Source of the DNA: Thamnidium elegans
Taxonomy: Eukaryota; Mucoromycota; Mucoromycetes; Mucorales; Mucoraceae
Assembly (NCBI GenBank): GCA_025201345.1
Contig: JAIXMG010000007.1
Location: 992,001 to 1,056,000, forward strand
Length of the DNA: 64,000 nucleotides
Direction: 5' to 3'
Shown here: positions 8,900-20,067 of the stretch, piece after piece
Layout of the letters: every line of letters starts with the position of its first letter
Numbering within the stretch: the stretch's first letter is position 1
Made by a program: the position numbers and the translations under genes
The notes under the pieces: generated by a model
What the model saw: only the letters and a program-made list of their open reading frames with translations
Told to the model about the DNA's origin: nothing
Database searches by the model: none

Positions 8900-10552
8900 C
8901 AGTGTCAAGCAAAACTGTTACAATGTTTTATAATTTCCCACTAAATACGACCCTAAATCAAAACGAGCAATATAATATCCTACAATATATATACCATTTG
9001 AAAGCCTAGCTCATTGGCTACAAAAACTATATTATAATTTTTTGTAGGTTACTTTAAATGGTAACTCTATCAGTCATCAAAGTTATGTAGTACATTGTAA
9101 CAGTTTTGCGCGGTTAGAAAAAATAAAATATTTCATACCACAACTTGGCAATAAAACCAGGAATGGTCTTAATCGACACGAAAATGTGTTATTTTATTGG
9201 TCTTCATATTTTCTGTGGTTTCCAATTAATTTTTAATACAACTTTATTGAAACTTTGTTAAAAAATTGCCTTATGCGTTCTATTCAAGAATATCAAAAGA
9301 ATCAAATTATATCTATGTTGAATGATGGTCAAACAATTAGACAGGTGGCTGAGAAAATCAGTGTAAGTACTGCGACTGTGTCACGTGTGGGTAAATTGTA
9401 CTGTTCGGAGCGTGAAAAGGACAAGGGTGGTAGAAGAGAGGTATTATCGGCTGCTGACAAGCGTTACTGTGTACGTTTGGTGACTAAAGATCGTGTTGAT
9501 AGTGCTTCAAAGGTCCGTAAACAGTTTGAAACGATCATAAGAAGGTTGTTAGTGTTGATACTATCAAGCGTGCTCTCAAAAGTAGTGGCTTAGGCTCTAT
9601 TCCGAAACCTTCCAAACCTTTACTTAATGCTCGAAATGTCAAGAAGAGATTAGAGTGGTGTCATGCTCATCGACATTGGACATTAGAGGACTGGAAACGC
9701 ATTGTATGGTCTGACGAAACAAAGATTAACCGCTTTAACTCCGACGGACGTGTTTGGGCCTGGATTAGAGAAGGTACTCATCTTCAACCTCAGCATGTCA
9801 AGATGAGCGTCAAGCATGGCGGTGGCAGCATTATGTTGTGGAGTGCAATTACGTATGTAGGAACTGGGTGGCTTTGCAAGATTGAAGGTAACATGGATAA
9901 GGACTTATACAAAAGCATCTTGGAAGGCGAGCAGAATGCCACAATTGACTTTTTATGTCAAAAATTAAACCTTAATCGCAGTCAAGTTGTATTTCAGCAC
10001 GACAACGACCCAAAGCACACATCAAATCTAGTAAAAAACTATTTACATTCACAAGAATACCAAGTTATGGAATGGCCACCCCAGTCACCTGATTTAAACC
10101 CAATCGAAAACATGTGGCGTTTATTAAAAATCCGACTTAACGAATATGAAACCCCGCCAAAAGGAATGCAAGAATTATTTGAGCGTGTAACCGAAGTATG
10201 GTATAATGTCATTACAAAAGAAGAATGCCAAAAAGTAATTGAAAGTATGCCTAATCGTATTGAACAATGTATTAATGCCAAAGGCTATTGGACGAAGTAC
10301 TAAAGCTAAAATAATAAATAAAAGCCTCCTTTTTTTAACCGCACAAAACTGTTACAATGTACTACATAACTTTGATGACTGATAGAGTTACCATTTAAAG
10401 TAACCTACAAAAAATTATAATATAGTTTTTGTAGCCAATGAGCTAGGCTTTCAAATGGTATATATATTGTAGGATATTATATTGCTCGTTTTGATTTAGG
10501 GTCGTATTTAGTGGGAAATTATAAAACATTGTAACAGTTTTGCTTGACACTG
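8900..10552 (+). mobile_element. Tc-A: Tc1-type transposon with long IR/DR ends
   Basis: Flanked by TA (8898-8899 and 10553-10554). Ends read CAGTGTCAAGCAAAACTGTTACAATG, with about 210-bp inverted repeats; AAACTGTTACAATGT recurs at the inner end of each (IR/DR architecture). It lies inside LTR-C. Confidence 0.9.
9255..10303 (+). pseudogene. Tc1-like transposase of Tc-A, one frameshift
   Basis: N-terminal HTH region (IQEYQKNQIISMLNDG..VAEKISVSTATVS) in one frame to about 9530, then the frame slips by one base (9530-9536) and stays open to the stop at 10303. The second part has the full catalytic set: SDETKINRF, HDNDPKHTS and PDLNPIENMW, with the D-to-E spacing of a DD34E enzyme, and ends GYWTKY. 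A single lost base seems to be the only coding lesion, so the copy died recently. DD34E transposases cut and paste at TA sites. An ATG a few codons upstream or at 9273 could be the true start. Confidence 0.85.
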
Positions 10553-11099
10553 TACCTCTTAGCGTTCTATCGATTGAATATAAATTTATTAAAGACTGTT
10601 AATACTAATTGAATAGCTAAGATAACTGGTTTACATAAATAATTGTCACATCATTTATAATCCACAAGCCTCTATCTGTTATTATTTAGCCGTGAAGCCA
10701 ATTAGAAAGATAATAGGCATCGCTGCTATTATAATTAATCTTCTGAAGAAACTATTTCTATATTCAAATTGCTCATATTTGAATGGCTTGCTAATACTGT
10801 CTAAGTTTCACATCTTATGATAAACGTCTATTTAAATCCAATATGTACAGTGGGCGGCAAAATTGTCCGCATGTTTGGAATTTCTGAGTATTTCAGCTTT
10901 AATATGCGCTTATTTACGTAGTCACGCAACATATTCTATATCATTTAAAAGCCACACATCTGGTAAGTCGAATGATACTAATTATATTATAGAGTGACTT
11001 AGTTCAACCTCCGAAAAACTACTATGAATGTGAGCACTACATGCGGACAATTTTGCCGGTTTATAAAAAAATTAAATTTTTTATTCGTTTAAAATGAGA

Positions 11100-12666
11100 T
11101 TAATGATTAATCCAATATCCTTTGGCTTTTAGAACTTCTGTACAACGCTTGTTCATACTTAGCATGAATGGTCTAATCTCTTCAGCCGTTATTCCATACC
11201 AAATATCGATGATTCGTTGTGTGATATTGACGATTATGCTAATAAGAGTAAATATCAAAAAAAGAAAATAAAGAAAATAAACGTAGAATTTATCAGACTT
11301 TAAAAAGGAATTGTTGTTTTTATTAATGAAATAATGTGTGCCTTATATACAAAATAAGTTAAATAAGCGCTTATCCACTTAATATGAAACATGGACAATG
11401 TTAACCATCTAATGGTGGATGAGCAATTTGGAAATATAAATAGTTTCTTTAGAAGGTCAATTGTAACAGCGGTAATGCTTATTATCTTTCTAATTGGCTT
11501 TTCTAAATAAAAGATCCAGGATAGAGGCTTGTTCATTCAAAGTAATTGGGGCATTATTTATGAACCAGTTATCTGTCCTTGATAAGAATTAAAACAGTCT
11601 AATGCTTATATAATCGATAAAAGAGAACAATAGAAGGTGTCTGAGTAGATATATGTAATATACAACATTTGTGTATAATTTATGTAAGAAATATGTGAGA
11701 ACATATACTTGTATAAATTATGTATAAATTTGTACCATTGAATATACTACGTAAGTACAACACGTTGCTTATGCTCTTTCATTGATGCTGGAGGCTTATC
11801 ATAACGTGAGTACAAACGTTTTTTCAACATTCCCTAGATGTTTTCAATTGGGTTAAGGTCAGGTGACTGTGCGGACCAAGTCATCGTATCAAAAGGCTGC
11901 TCTTCAAGCCACTGAGTTACTAATTTGGAGGTATGCTTCGGATCATTATCATGCATAAATGTTATATCCTTTGGATTAATACTATAGCCATGCAATGTTT
12001 TCATCAAATCTTCCTCTAAAATTTGTTTATAGAGCTCCTTATCGAGAGTATCATCTATAAACACTAAATAACCCACGCCGGACCAGGTGATACAACTCCA
12101 AATTTTAAAAGATCCACCATTATGCTTTACTGTTTGCTGGATTTGGGATGGGCGGACGGTTTCAGTGACCCTTTTATAGCACCAGTGAGCACCGTCGGAG
12201 CCAAAGCGATTGATTTTGGTCTCGTCGGACCACACTACATCTTTCCAGTCCATATCCGTCCAATCAACGTGCATTTTGCCGAACACTAGGCAATTTTTTC
12301 TGCTCTTTACACTTAATAGTGGTTTTTCAGGCTTCTTATATCGCTCAATACCTCGCGATGAGAGATACCTACGGATACTTCGATCGCTCAATAATACTCC
12401 CAGCTCACTTTTAAGCATTCTTGAAATTTCATTGGCTGATTCTACTCCATTTACAGTTACCTTTCTCACCATATAATCAATTGTTGTACTAGTAACTTTT
12501 TTTTTCTACCTGCTTTTTGCGTTTCTCTCTCCGATAATTCATTTTTTCCTATTTTGGAAACAGTAGACTTACTTACACCAGTTCTGGACGATGTTTCACG
12601 TATACTGAAACCACTCTCCAAACATTGTAACACGTTTTCCTTTTTAGATCGCGAGAGGTTGCGCAT
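11100..12666 (-). pseudogene. Tc1-like transposase of Tc-B, three lesions
   Basis: Starts at 12666 (MRNLSRSKKENVLQCLESGFSIRETS, HTH). Lesion 1: a slip in an A-run near 12500 changes frame. Lesion 2: the Trp codon expected after PDLNPIENI is a TAG stop (about 11834). Lesion 3: LTR-B is inserted at 11763/11219 with CGTTG duplicated. Beyond it the C-terminus resumes (RIIDIWYGIT..., ends KAKGYWINH, stop 11100-11102). Catalytic motifs SDETKINRF, HDNDPKHTS and the Glu of PIEN are still present. Confidence 0.85.
11220..11762 (+). repeat. LTR-B: 543-bp solo LTR inside Tc-B
   Basis: TGTGATATTGACG...TAAGTACAACA, flanked by the 5-bp duplication CGTTG (11215-11219 and 11763-11767). Practically identical over its first 435 bp to LTR-A (from 18854). 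No internal retrotransposon sequence remains, so it is a recombined solo LTR. Contains a TATA-like AAATATAAAT near 11431. Parent retrotransposon not in this window. Confidence 0.9.
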
Positions 12667-14572
12667 GTCAATTTACCTTAATGAATTTGTAAAATACTAG
12701 AATGAAAAGAAATTAGAGCTGTAATAAAGGCTTGCTCTGTAGTTGTTATAAGCAAATTTTTATCTTCTACCAAATTGTGGTTCTTGAATTTAAAAAATTT
12801 AATTTTTTTATAAACCGGCAAAATTGTCCGCATGTAGTGCTCACATTCATAGTAGTTTTTCGGAGGTTGAACTAAGTCACTCTATAATATAATTAGTATC
12901 ATTCGACTTACCAGATGTGTGGCTTTTAAATGATATAAAATATGTTGCGTGACTACGTAAATAAGCGCATATTAAAGCTGAAATACTCAGAAATTCCAAA
13001 CATGCGGACAATTTTGCCGCCCACTGTATATAAGGCACACACATTTTCTTATAATAAAAACCATTACCTTTTTAAAGTCTGATAATTTTCTGTTATTATA
13101 TTTTATTTTTTGTATTTTGATATTTACTTTTATTTTATAACCGTCAATATCACAGTATGCACGATTTGTGAAAGGACAAGTAAAAGAAAGCTTGTGTCTG
13201 TCTTTAGCGTCCACGAGGAAACTGTTGAAACAGGAACGTATATCAATAATGGAATGTATAGTAGCATGACCAATTCTAGAATGAATTTCTGAAATAAGTG
13301 GAAAGCTCTGTGTATCGGTTATTTCTAAGATAGCGTTTAAATTACGAACATCTGCAACTATACGAGGTTTCTTAAAAGAGTATACACCATTGATATCTTT
13401 TTTACTAACTACCAAAAGAGGTGAGTTAAAACCAGTATGTGAGGGAGCAGGTATAATAACAGATTCTTTTTCCCAGAGTGCAATTTGAGCTAAAACTGAC
13501 TCTTTAAAAGCGTAAGGAAGTGGAAATTGTTTAGTGTATGCGACACACCCAGGTTTAGTAGGTAAGCGAACAATAGCACCTGGAAGGTTACAATAAGTAC
13601 GTGTTACATCTATAGCAGCATTTTGTTCCAATAAAGGATTTAAAATTTTCAACATGTGTGTACGTTCTTTTTCAGTTCCGTAAGGACTATTATTTGGGGC
13701 AAGTGAAGCAGGATCAATAGGAACGGGAGGAAAAGGATTAGATTTGTCAATATCAAAATGTGATATAATTAAACCTGTTACTCCAATTTGAAGTGTAGAC
13801 ATCAAATCCATTCCAATTAAACATGGAATATTTGCATTATTAAGAGAGGTAAAAATATCAAATATTTCAAATGTATGCGTATGAGTTTTATTATTATAGA
13901 AAATTTGTAAACGTGAAAAACCATGTCTCTTTTCTACCACATTTGCATGTCCGAGTTGTATGTTACCAGACGTAGGTGTAATGGTAGCATTGATGGCAGA
14001 GGCAAAAGAAGGTGTAATAATACTAAAAGTACTACCGGTATCCAAGATGGCGTATGTTTTGATATTTTCTATAATAACAGGTAAAACCAGCATGTTAGAT
14101 TTATTATCAGGAGGTACACTATATATTTCATGGTACTTACATAACTGTGCTTGCTCAGCAATCTCGAGAGCTACGTCCACATCCATATCACTAGAAGTGA
14201 TGTTAGTAGGAGGAGGAACAACAGAAACAGAAGAAGCAGAAATGTTAGCCGAAACTGACAATGTTGGAGAAGGCGTGGTGTTAGGTGACTCGTCCTCAGA
14301 CAAAGTCATACCAGCCAAATGACGCGTATTGTCATCATGATTAGGAGGGGAAGGATTGTTACCGCGAACAGCAGTGTTACACCTATGGGCGCGAGTCCAA
14401 CCAGAAACTCCACAACGATAACATATTTTATCTTCATAAGAAGAAGCAACAGCAGACGCAACAGAAGAAGGTTCAGCACCAGCACCAGCAGCAGCACGAC
14501 AGTTTTCAGTATTGTGTGTATCCACACGATGGTAAGAACAATACTTATTACGGCGAGGGCGATTATTCCTTA

Positions 14573-16152
14573 CACCACGGCGAGAAATAGCGCTAAATAT
14601 TAAGCACTGGAATGCTTGGGGAAGCACTAGCGCTAATTTTAAGCAGGTGAAAAAAAAATAATCACTGGAAATTGGAACCCCATCTTTTCAAGCTCAGGGT
14701 TAGCTTTTTTTCACAAAAAAATAAAATAAAATAAAAAAGAAATACTAGTAAAAATTATGTTTTTGAAAAAAAAACCATTTCAACGCTTGGTGAAGCGCTA
14801 GCGCTAAATTTAGCACTGAATTTTTTTTTTTATGTACCGTTTGACATATTGTTATTTTATCTTCCGCTTAATAAGAGACTTTATAAACTATGCGTTTTTT
14901 TTTTCAAGCTTCACTCTATTCAACTACTTTATAACTATTTTACTTTTTTAAATGAATATTACGACCGTTAGTTACAACAATAAAAAAAGACCTTACTGCT
15001 AACTCCATAAAATATGGTAAATAATAAAGATGTAATTCTAATTTATTGTACATATACAGAATTTTTTATAATAAGCCTATCTCGTAATAATTTGCAAATC
15101 ACTATCGAAGTAGAAGTTCCTTTTTTTTAAAAGGCAAAAATATATCTTTTTTTTTTAAGACAAACGAAATAATTTACACTACTGTTACAAGTCGTTTATC
15201 TTGCTGGCATTTTTGAACATGTCTTGATCGAAAGCTGTCGAAGACAAAATGACATAGTACCAATTGGACGACCCAACTTGTTTATTTATCAAGTCAGTCT
15301 TTTGAATTAAACCAACAGTTGAAATAATGTCGGCGAATCCCGAGATTAATAACACTGGGGATTCGTTTTTTTTTTAGTATAAATATTTCGTTTTTTTTTT
15401 AATTGCGTTTCCTTTCCTTTTATTTTTTTCTTTTATCAATTTTTCTTAATAAAATAAAATAAAAGTTCTCTTGAACTTTACTTATATAGGTTTTCGCCAT
15501 GTTGTAACTCATCTCATTCTTTGAAATCAGGTAATGCTATTAAGTATAAATTATGAAGACAACTACATATATCTAATATTCTATTATTTCTATTCTATAT
15601 ATTTTTTATTTCTATTACTGCTTGCTTAAAGGGTATTTACTTTAATAAATTTTGCTAAAAGGTAATTATTTCATTTGATTCAAACTTAATAATAGCTTAT
15701 TCTGACTCTTTTTTTTTATATAGGTATTGTCTTATTCCACAAGTGTCCATTCCCTTTTTTTTTCTTTTTTTATTATTGTCCGTATCAAAATATAATAACA
15801 AACTATAATATACACATATACCCTTCCATTTCTTAATATATACATTCACATATAAATAAATAATAAAAATACTCGCTTTTTTTCAGAATCTCTCTTTTTT
15901 TTTATATATACCTGAATATATAAATATTTATTACAAAATGTGCTATAATTATTATATTATTGAATAAATATTTTATACCATGACCTGATTAATTCCATAC
16001 CGTCGTAATGCTGTTTTTTTTTAAATGTGAGCCAACGCTTAATCTAGCGATAGTGATCAGCCAAGCGTTAGTCGTAACTGAAGCGCTAGCGCTAAACCAA
16101 GCACCAGTGCTTAGCAACAGCGCTAAATTTAGCGCTATTTCTCGCCTTGGTG
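14573..16152. mobile_element. CACTA-2: 1580-bp non-autonomous CACTA element in gag
   Basis: Ends CACCACGGCGAGAAATAGCGCTAAAT and, inverted, CACCAAGGCGAGAAATAGCGCTAAAT, flanked by a 3-bp duplication TTA (14570-14572 and 16153-16155). Removing it with one TTA rejoins the gag codons in frame (Arg-Ser-Val-Arg-Asn-Asn on the minus strand). The subterminal regions (about 14580-14820 and 16025-16145) are full of AGCGCTAA, AGCGCTAGCGCTAAA and AGCGCTAAATTTAGCGCT. The interior matches the right arm of CACTA-1 and carries no gene, so it must be moved in trans. Confidence 0.88.
15190..15370 (+). pseudogene. Remnant of the last exon of the CACTA-1 plus-strand gene, in CACTA-2
   Basis: Positioned directly before the shared right arm, as the last exon is in CACTA-1. 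Short matches (CAACAGTTGAAATAATGTCGGCGAATCCCG-like against the CAACAG...CCCGCCCAGCGA region, 2704-2780) suggest decayed coding sequence, but stops abound and the alignment is weak. Confidence 0.3.
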
Positions 16153-17441
16153 TTACAGAACGTGATGCAGGAGGAGAAACAGAAGACGATCTATCCACAG
16201 GTGTATATGCGTGAGCATACTTTGACTTAGCAGAAGATGAATGAACATCGTTGTCTAAAGCAGCTTGTACATGTGACCTTTTAGAGGAACTTGCAGAACC
16301 AGAGGAAGACACAGACCCAACATTCTTGTAAAACTTATTAAAAAAGTCTCTAGCAAAAGCAGTAATGATATCTAAATCGTATTTTCGGGCATCATCCAAT
16401 GGTGCGACAGCAACAGTAATCTGCTCAAACAAACCATGAGGCAAAGCTCGACCAAAGGTATTAATTAAGAGGGAATTAGGTAACACTTGGTCAACAGCAC
16501 GACGACGCAAAGTATTGAACCTGTCAATAAAATTCTCAATTGACTCACTATCAAGCATCTTGATCGTAGTTAATTCACGAGCACACTTAGCACGTTCTTC
16601 ATGAATGTTAAGGCCATAACGAGCTGTAAAAGCAGTAGTAAAATCAATCCAAGTAGGAGAAGCAACATGGGCAGTACGATAGTTGTGCAAAAAGTCATCA
16701 TACAAAATACGAGCAGTAGGAGAAAGAAGAGGTGGTAGCAAACGCAAGTAATTAGTATCCAAATCCAAACAATGACTATTCATAATGTCTTCAAAGTGTT
16801 GAATGCAAGCCTTGATATCAGCAAAGACTTGGTTACCAGGAGCACGATTGAAGACTTGACCTTCCCATTGAAACAAACACAACTTTGGTACTATAGCAGT
16901 AGGAGCTCTAGAAACAAAAGTTTCTGTACGACTAGGACTAATAACAGAAGAAGTGGAAACAGAGGCAACAGAAGACGTATCATCAGACATAGATGAACAA
17001 ACAGCCTTCATCATTTTCAGATCCTTCATCTTGTTAGCTAAAGAAGTTCGAGCATTGGTCAACTCAACACCAGCAGGAGCAGAAGCAATATAAAGAGACA
17101 AATCCCTAATAGAAGACTTCAACAGAGTAAAGGCTATCTTCATATCAGCTTCAACGTCAGCATGAGTAATATGGCTAACGTTAGCCTCAGCAAGAGAACT
17201 GTCAACATCCATGTTATTATTCATAACCTCGGTATTAGCATTGGAAGAGGAAGCAACATTACTAAGTTGAGTAGCACCAGGAGCAGGAGAACCAATAGGA
17301 GAAACGGTGGGTACGGTCATAGCAGTAAAAAGGATTTTTTAAAAATAGATGTTTGAGTTTAAAATAAAAAAGAAGAAAAAAAAGATATTTTTCAGGTAAG
17401 GAATAAAACGATAAAAATATAACGAATTTGATTAAAAAAAA

Positions 17442-17848
17442 TGTGGAATCCGAGCTATGAAATAGTGAAGATTCAAAAATAAAAATAAAAACAAAAAGAT
17501 ACTAAAAAGTAATCAGTCGCAAAATAGGAATTATCGTTTTATTAAATAAAAAAGGTGTCTGTTTATATAGCTTTTTTATATCTGAGTTTAAGTACAATTC
17601 TGGTAGTGTGCTGTATCACAATAAGTGCTACAGTTTCCTTATATAATTACGAGCCGTGCTTATCTAACCTAGTCTTCGGTCAAGATATATAATTATGGTC
17701 AATCCTCTAATCATTACTCAGACAACAGTTATTACTGGACGATGTCGGTAAGGCTTAGTTAAAATAAATATGAATTAGTCATAAAGAGATAATCATGTAT
17801 GTGTAAATATATATGAGAATATATATTTGTATATGCTTGATCACATCA
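17442..17848 (-). repeat. Gyp-1 5' LTR
   Basis: 407 bp, plus-strand TGTGGAATCC...ATCACATCA. Undisturbed by Elem-X, so it serves as the reference for that insertion site (TTAAAATAAATATG at about 17759). The internal sequence next to it on the minus strand starts TTTTTTTTAATCAAATTC rather than a tRNA-complementary TGG. Confidence 0.85.
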
Positions 17849-18853
17849 CAGGGTCAAATTTAAAATATTTAATATTTAGTTGGACCTCCTTTAGCCTTAA
17901 TAACAGCTTCTATTCTTTTAGGCATACTATCTATATATCTTTGACAATCTTCTTTTGTAAACGTTGCCCATTGTTCTTCAACTCTTTCCCACAATTCATG
18001 TACTCCTACTGCCTTTGTTGGGTAAGAGCTTAACTTTAACTTTAAGTGATGCCATATGTGTTCTATAGGATTTAAATCGGGGCTTTGAGAAGGCCAACTA
18101 TATGTCCAATCGGTATTAAATTTATTTTCATTTAACCAGATCTTTGTTGCCTTCGAAGTATGTTTCGGATCCTTATCCTGTTGAAAATATATAGCTTTTG
18201 GGTTGTAACCATACCACTCCATCGTGTCTTTTAAAGTCGTACTTAAAATATGGATATAGTCCTCTTTTTTCATATTCCCATCATATATCTGGCACGCATA
18301 TCCTGGACCGTCATATGTTATACAACCCCACATCATAATACCGCCTCCACCATGCTTCAATGTCATTTCAATATGATGAAATCGAAGTATATCATCAGGT
18401 CTTTTCCAATAGTACTTGCACCCATCAGAACCCCAAACATTAATTTTTGTTTCGTCAGAGAATACCATTCGTCTCCAATCGTCGGATGTCCAATTTCTAT
18501 GAGCTTTGGCCCAACGTAGCCTGTTTTTTCTATGCTCGGCTTTAAGGAAAGGTTTTTTCTTTTTTATATACGCTTGGAACCCCATAGATTTTAGCACCTT
18601 AAGGCATGTACTATACTCCATTTTAATATCAATAGATTCCAGGTACCTCTGAACGTCTTTTCCAGTCTTTAGTTTACCCAAAATTAAGCTCTTTCGAATG
18701 TAGTTTTGCGTAGTATTGCCTAAAAGAGCGGGTCTCCCTGGGTTGTTGATCGGTGAATTAGGATACCACTTCCGCTTGTAGTCACTAATTGTGCTTTTTT
18801 TAATTCCAGGAATTCGTTTCATGATCTGAGAGTAGGAATAACCAGATTGAAGC
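17849..18853 (-). mobile_element. Tc-C: truncated Tc1-type transposon
   Basis: One end, CAGGGTCAAATTTAAAATATT at 17849, directly abuts the Gyp-1 LTR without the expected flanking TA. The 5' end of the element is missing: LTR-A starts at 18854 within the transposase HTH region, and no continuation appears to the right. Confidence 0.7.
17869..18852 (-). pseudogene. Tc1-like transposase of Tc-C, N-terminus cut off by LTR-A
   Basis: Open from the LTR-A junction (18852, LQSGYSYSQIMKRIPGIKKST) to the stop at 17869 (ends KAKGGPTKY). It retains part of the HTH region and the entire catalytic domain: FSDETKINVWGSDG, QQDKDPKHTS and PDLNPIEHIW. Apart from the missing first helices no stop or shift is visible. 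About half-way between Tc-D (its closest relative here, sharing KWYPN, WGSDGCKYYW and LWERVEEQW-like blocks) and the other two copies in sequence. Confidence 0.8.
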
Positions 18854-19288
18854 TGTGATATTGACGATTATGCTAATAAGAGTGAATATCAAAAAAGAAA
18901 AATAAAGAAAATAAACGTAGAATTTATCAGACTTTAAAAAAGGAATTTTTGTTTTTATTAATGAAATAATGTGTGCCTTATATACAAAATAAGTTAAATA
19001 AGCGCTTATCCACTTAATATGAAACATGGACAATGTTAACCATCTAATGGTGGATGAGCAATTTGGAAATATAAATAGTTTCTTTAGAAGGTCAATTGTA
19101 ACAGCGGTAATGCTTATTATCTTTCTAATTGGCTTTTCTAAATAAAAGATCCAGGATAGAGGCTTGTTCATTCAAAGTAATTGGGGCATTATTTATGAAC
19201 CAGTTATCTGTCCTTGATAAGAATTAAAACAGTCTAATGCTTATATAATCGATAAAAGAGAACAATAGAAGGTGTCTGAGTAGATATA
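18854..19288 (+). repeat. LTR-A: truncated copy of the LTR-B family
   Basis: TGTGATATTGACG... matching LTR-B over about 435 bp with a few differences, then interrupted at a TA by Tc-D. The last 108 bp of the LTR are not found on the far side of Tc-D. The bases before it are GAAGC (18849-18853), one half of an expected 5-bp duplication. Confidence 0.8.
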
Positions 19289-19548
19289 CAGTTGGGGAAA
19301 AAACTGTTCACGTGTTGCAAAAACCTTGGAGAAACGAGAGATATATACGTAAATACTTTAAACTTCCGCCCGAAAACAATATCATTTGTTTATTCAACGC
19401 CCAAGTAAACATTGCTTAAATTTGGGACAAAATAAATCATGGGAATATTTTTTGTGGACTTTTGTTTATTAAAACATTACGTGAACAGTTTTTTCCATAG
19501 CCAATAAAAAGAAAATATTCTATTTGTGGCTGTTCTTGTTAGACTCAC

Positions 19549-19947
19549 TGTCATGAACCAGTCTCATGGCCATTAGATTCCACGACATTCTACGACGTTC
19601 CATGAATAGATTATTCCTATCCATGCAGCTCATATCCAATCAAGACCAACTCCATGCATTGTGACTCATGTTTCAGCCACGTAAGATGACTCATGTTTCA
19701 GTCATGTACCCCATAAAGATAGGACTATGTTCCATCTTATGCGAACCCATGTTATATCTAAAAAGATATAAATACACACCTTTTCCCTTCCCCTTTTCTT
19801 CCCATTGTCGATTATCTCGTATACTCTTTTACTTCCCCCTTTACTTGATATAATAGACTACTCTTGAACACTACGATCCTGTCCACAGTAACTAGTAGGT
19901 ATCCTCTGATATTATTGTATAATATAGTTCAAGCCCAATTACTGACA
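19549..19947 (+). repeat. LTR-D: 399-bp solo LTR inside Tc-D
   Basis: Starts TGTCATGAACC, ends ATTACTGACA (5-bp inverted ends TGTCA/TGACA), flanked by CTCAC and TTCAC, a 5-bp duplication with one mismatch. It has a TATA-type box (TATAAATACACACC, about 19768) followed by pyrimidine-rich DNA. It is a different LTR family from LTR-A/B/C. Confidence 0.65.
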
Positions 19948-20067
19948 TTCACGCACTAAAAAACTATGCGTAACTACCTCAAATTACATAATAACCACTT
20001 CGATATTTAGAATCTGCTTTTTTTAAAAAAACGTTATCTTTTTCCTATAGTATCTTTTCTTCTAAAT

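Larger units (their letters stand above)
10848..13026 (-). mobile_element. Tc-B: Tc1-type transposon with about 220-bp inverted ends
   Basis: Flanked by TA (10846-10847 and 13027-13028), ends CAGTGGGCGGCAAAATTGTCCGCATG. The motif TGCGGACAATTTTGCCG occurs at the outer and inner edge of both inverted repeats (IR/DR). It lies in LTR-C and is itself split by LTR-B (11220-11762). Confidence 0.9.
8772..13154 (-). mobile_element. LTR-C: solo LTR in the Gyp-1 RT, itself split by Tc-A and Tc-B
   Basis: Bounded by a 5-bp duplication GTATG (8767-8771 and 13155-13159). The plus strand starts TGTTGTATCTACGTAA and ends CCGTCAATATCACA. Its own sequence is 8772-8899, 10553-10847 and 13027-13154, about 547 bp in all, matching LTR-B (543 bp) in inverted orientation but visibly diverged. 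Removing it with one GTATG joins RT codons NRAY and SFSK in frame. Confidence 0.85.
6119..17320 (-). pseudogene. Gyp-1 gag-pol polyprotein, interrupted
   Basis: Gag-pol of the Ty3/gypsy element. Gag starts at 17320 (MTVPTVSPIG) and runs to CACTA-2; it resumes at 14572 with two Cys/His knuckles (one CYRCGVSGWTRAHRC). Next come the protease (ILDTGSTFSII, about 14050), reverse transcriptase (block ending NRAY at 13160, resuming SFSKCCFGITFVGN at 8771; active-site YVDD near 8685), RNase H (HVATDAS near 8230), integrase zinc region HHCC (about 7460-7330), DD35E core (IDLGTF, DNGSEF, E in NSVCERF) and a C-terminal chromodomain (about 6440-6260; LVHWLGYDNPEDNTW). The frame is restored across both big insertions, but a one-base shift near 6930 just after the integrase core breaks it by itself. 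Chromodomains steer integration of such elements into heterochromatin. Confidence 0.85.
4294..17848 (-). mobile_element. Gyp-1: chromodomain Ty3/gypsy retrotransposon, multiply interrupted
   Basis: Two LTRs beginning TGTGGAATCCGAGC on the plus strand (from 4294 and 17442) are practically identical over about 330 bp and flank a minus-strand gag-pol with Gag, zinc knuckles, aspartic protease, reverse transcriptase, RNase H, integrase and chromodomain. A purine-rich tract on the minus strand (GGAAGGAGGGCAA, 5862-5850) directly precedes the LTR start TGATGTGATC, fitting the polypurine tract. Insertions: Elem-X in the 3' LTR, LTR-C (with Tc-A, Tc-B and LTR-B inside) in the RT, and CACTA-2 in gag. 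The flanks (TAGGA left, CAGGG right) do not match as a 5-bp target duplication, so the right border was altered after integration or the boundary is off slightly. No tRNA-type primer site (TGG...) follows the 5' LTR. Confidence 0.85.

Noticed and set aside
11300..11536. 78-codon minus-strand frame in LTR-B (repeated at 18935-19171 in LTR-A)
   Set aside because: It lies within a non-coding LTR, is present only because the LTR is duplicated, and has no protein-like conservation.
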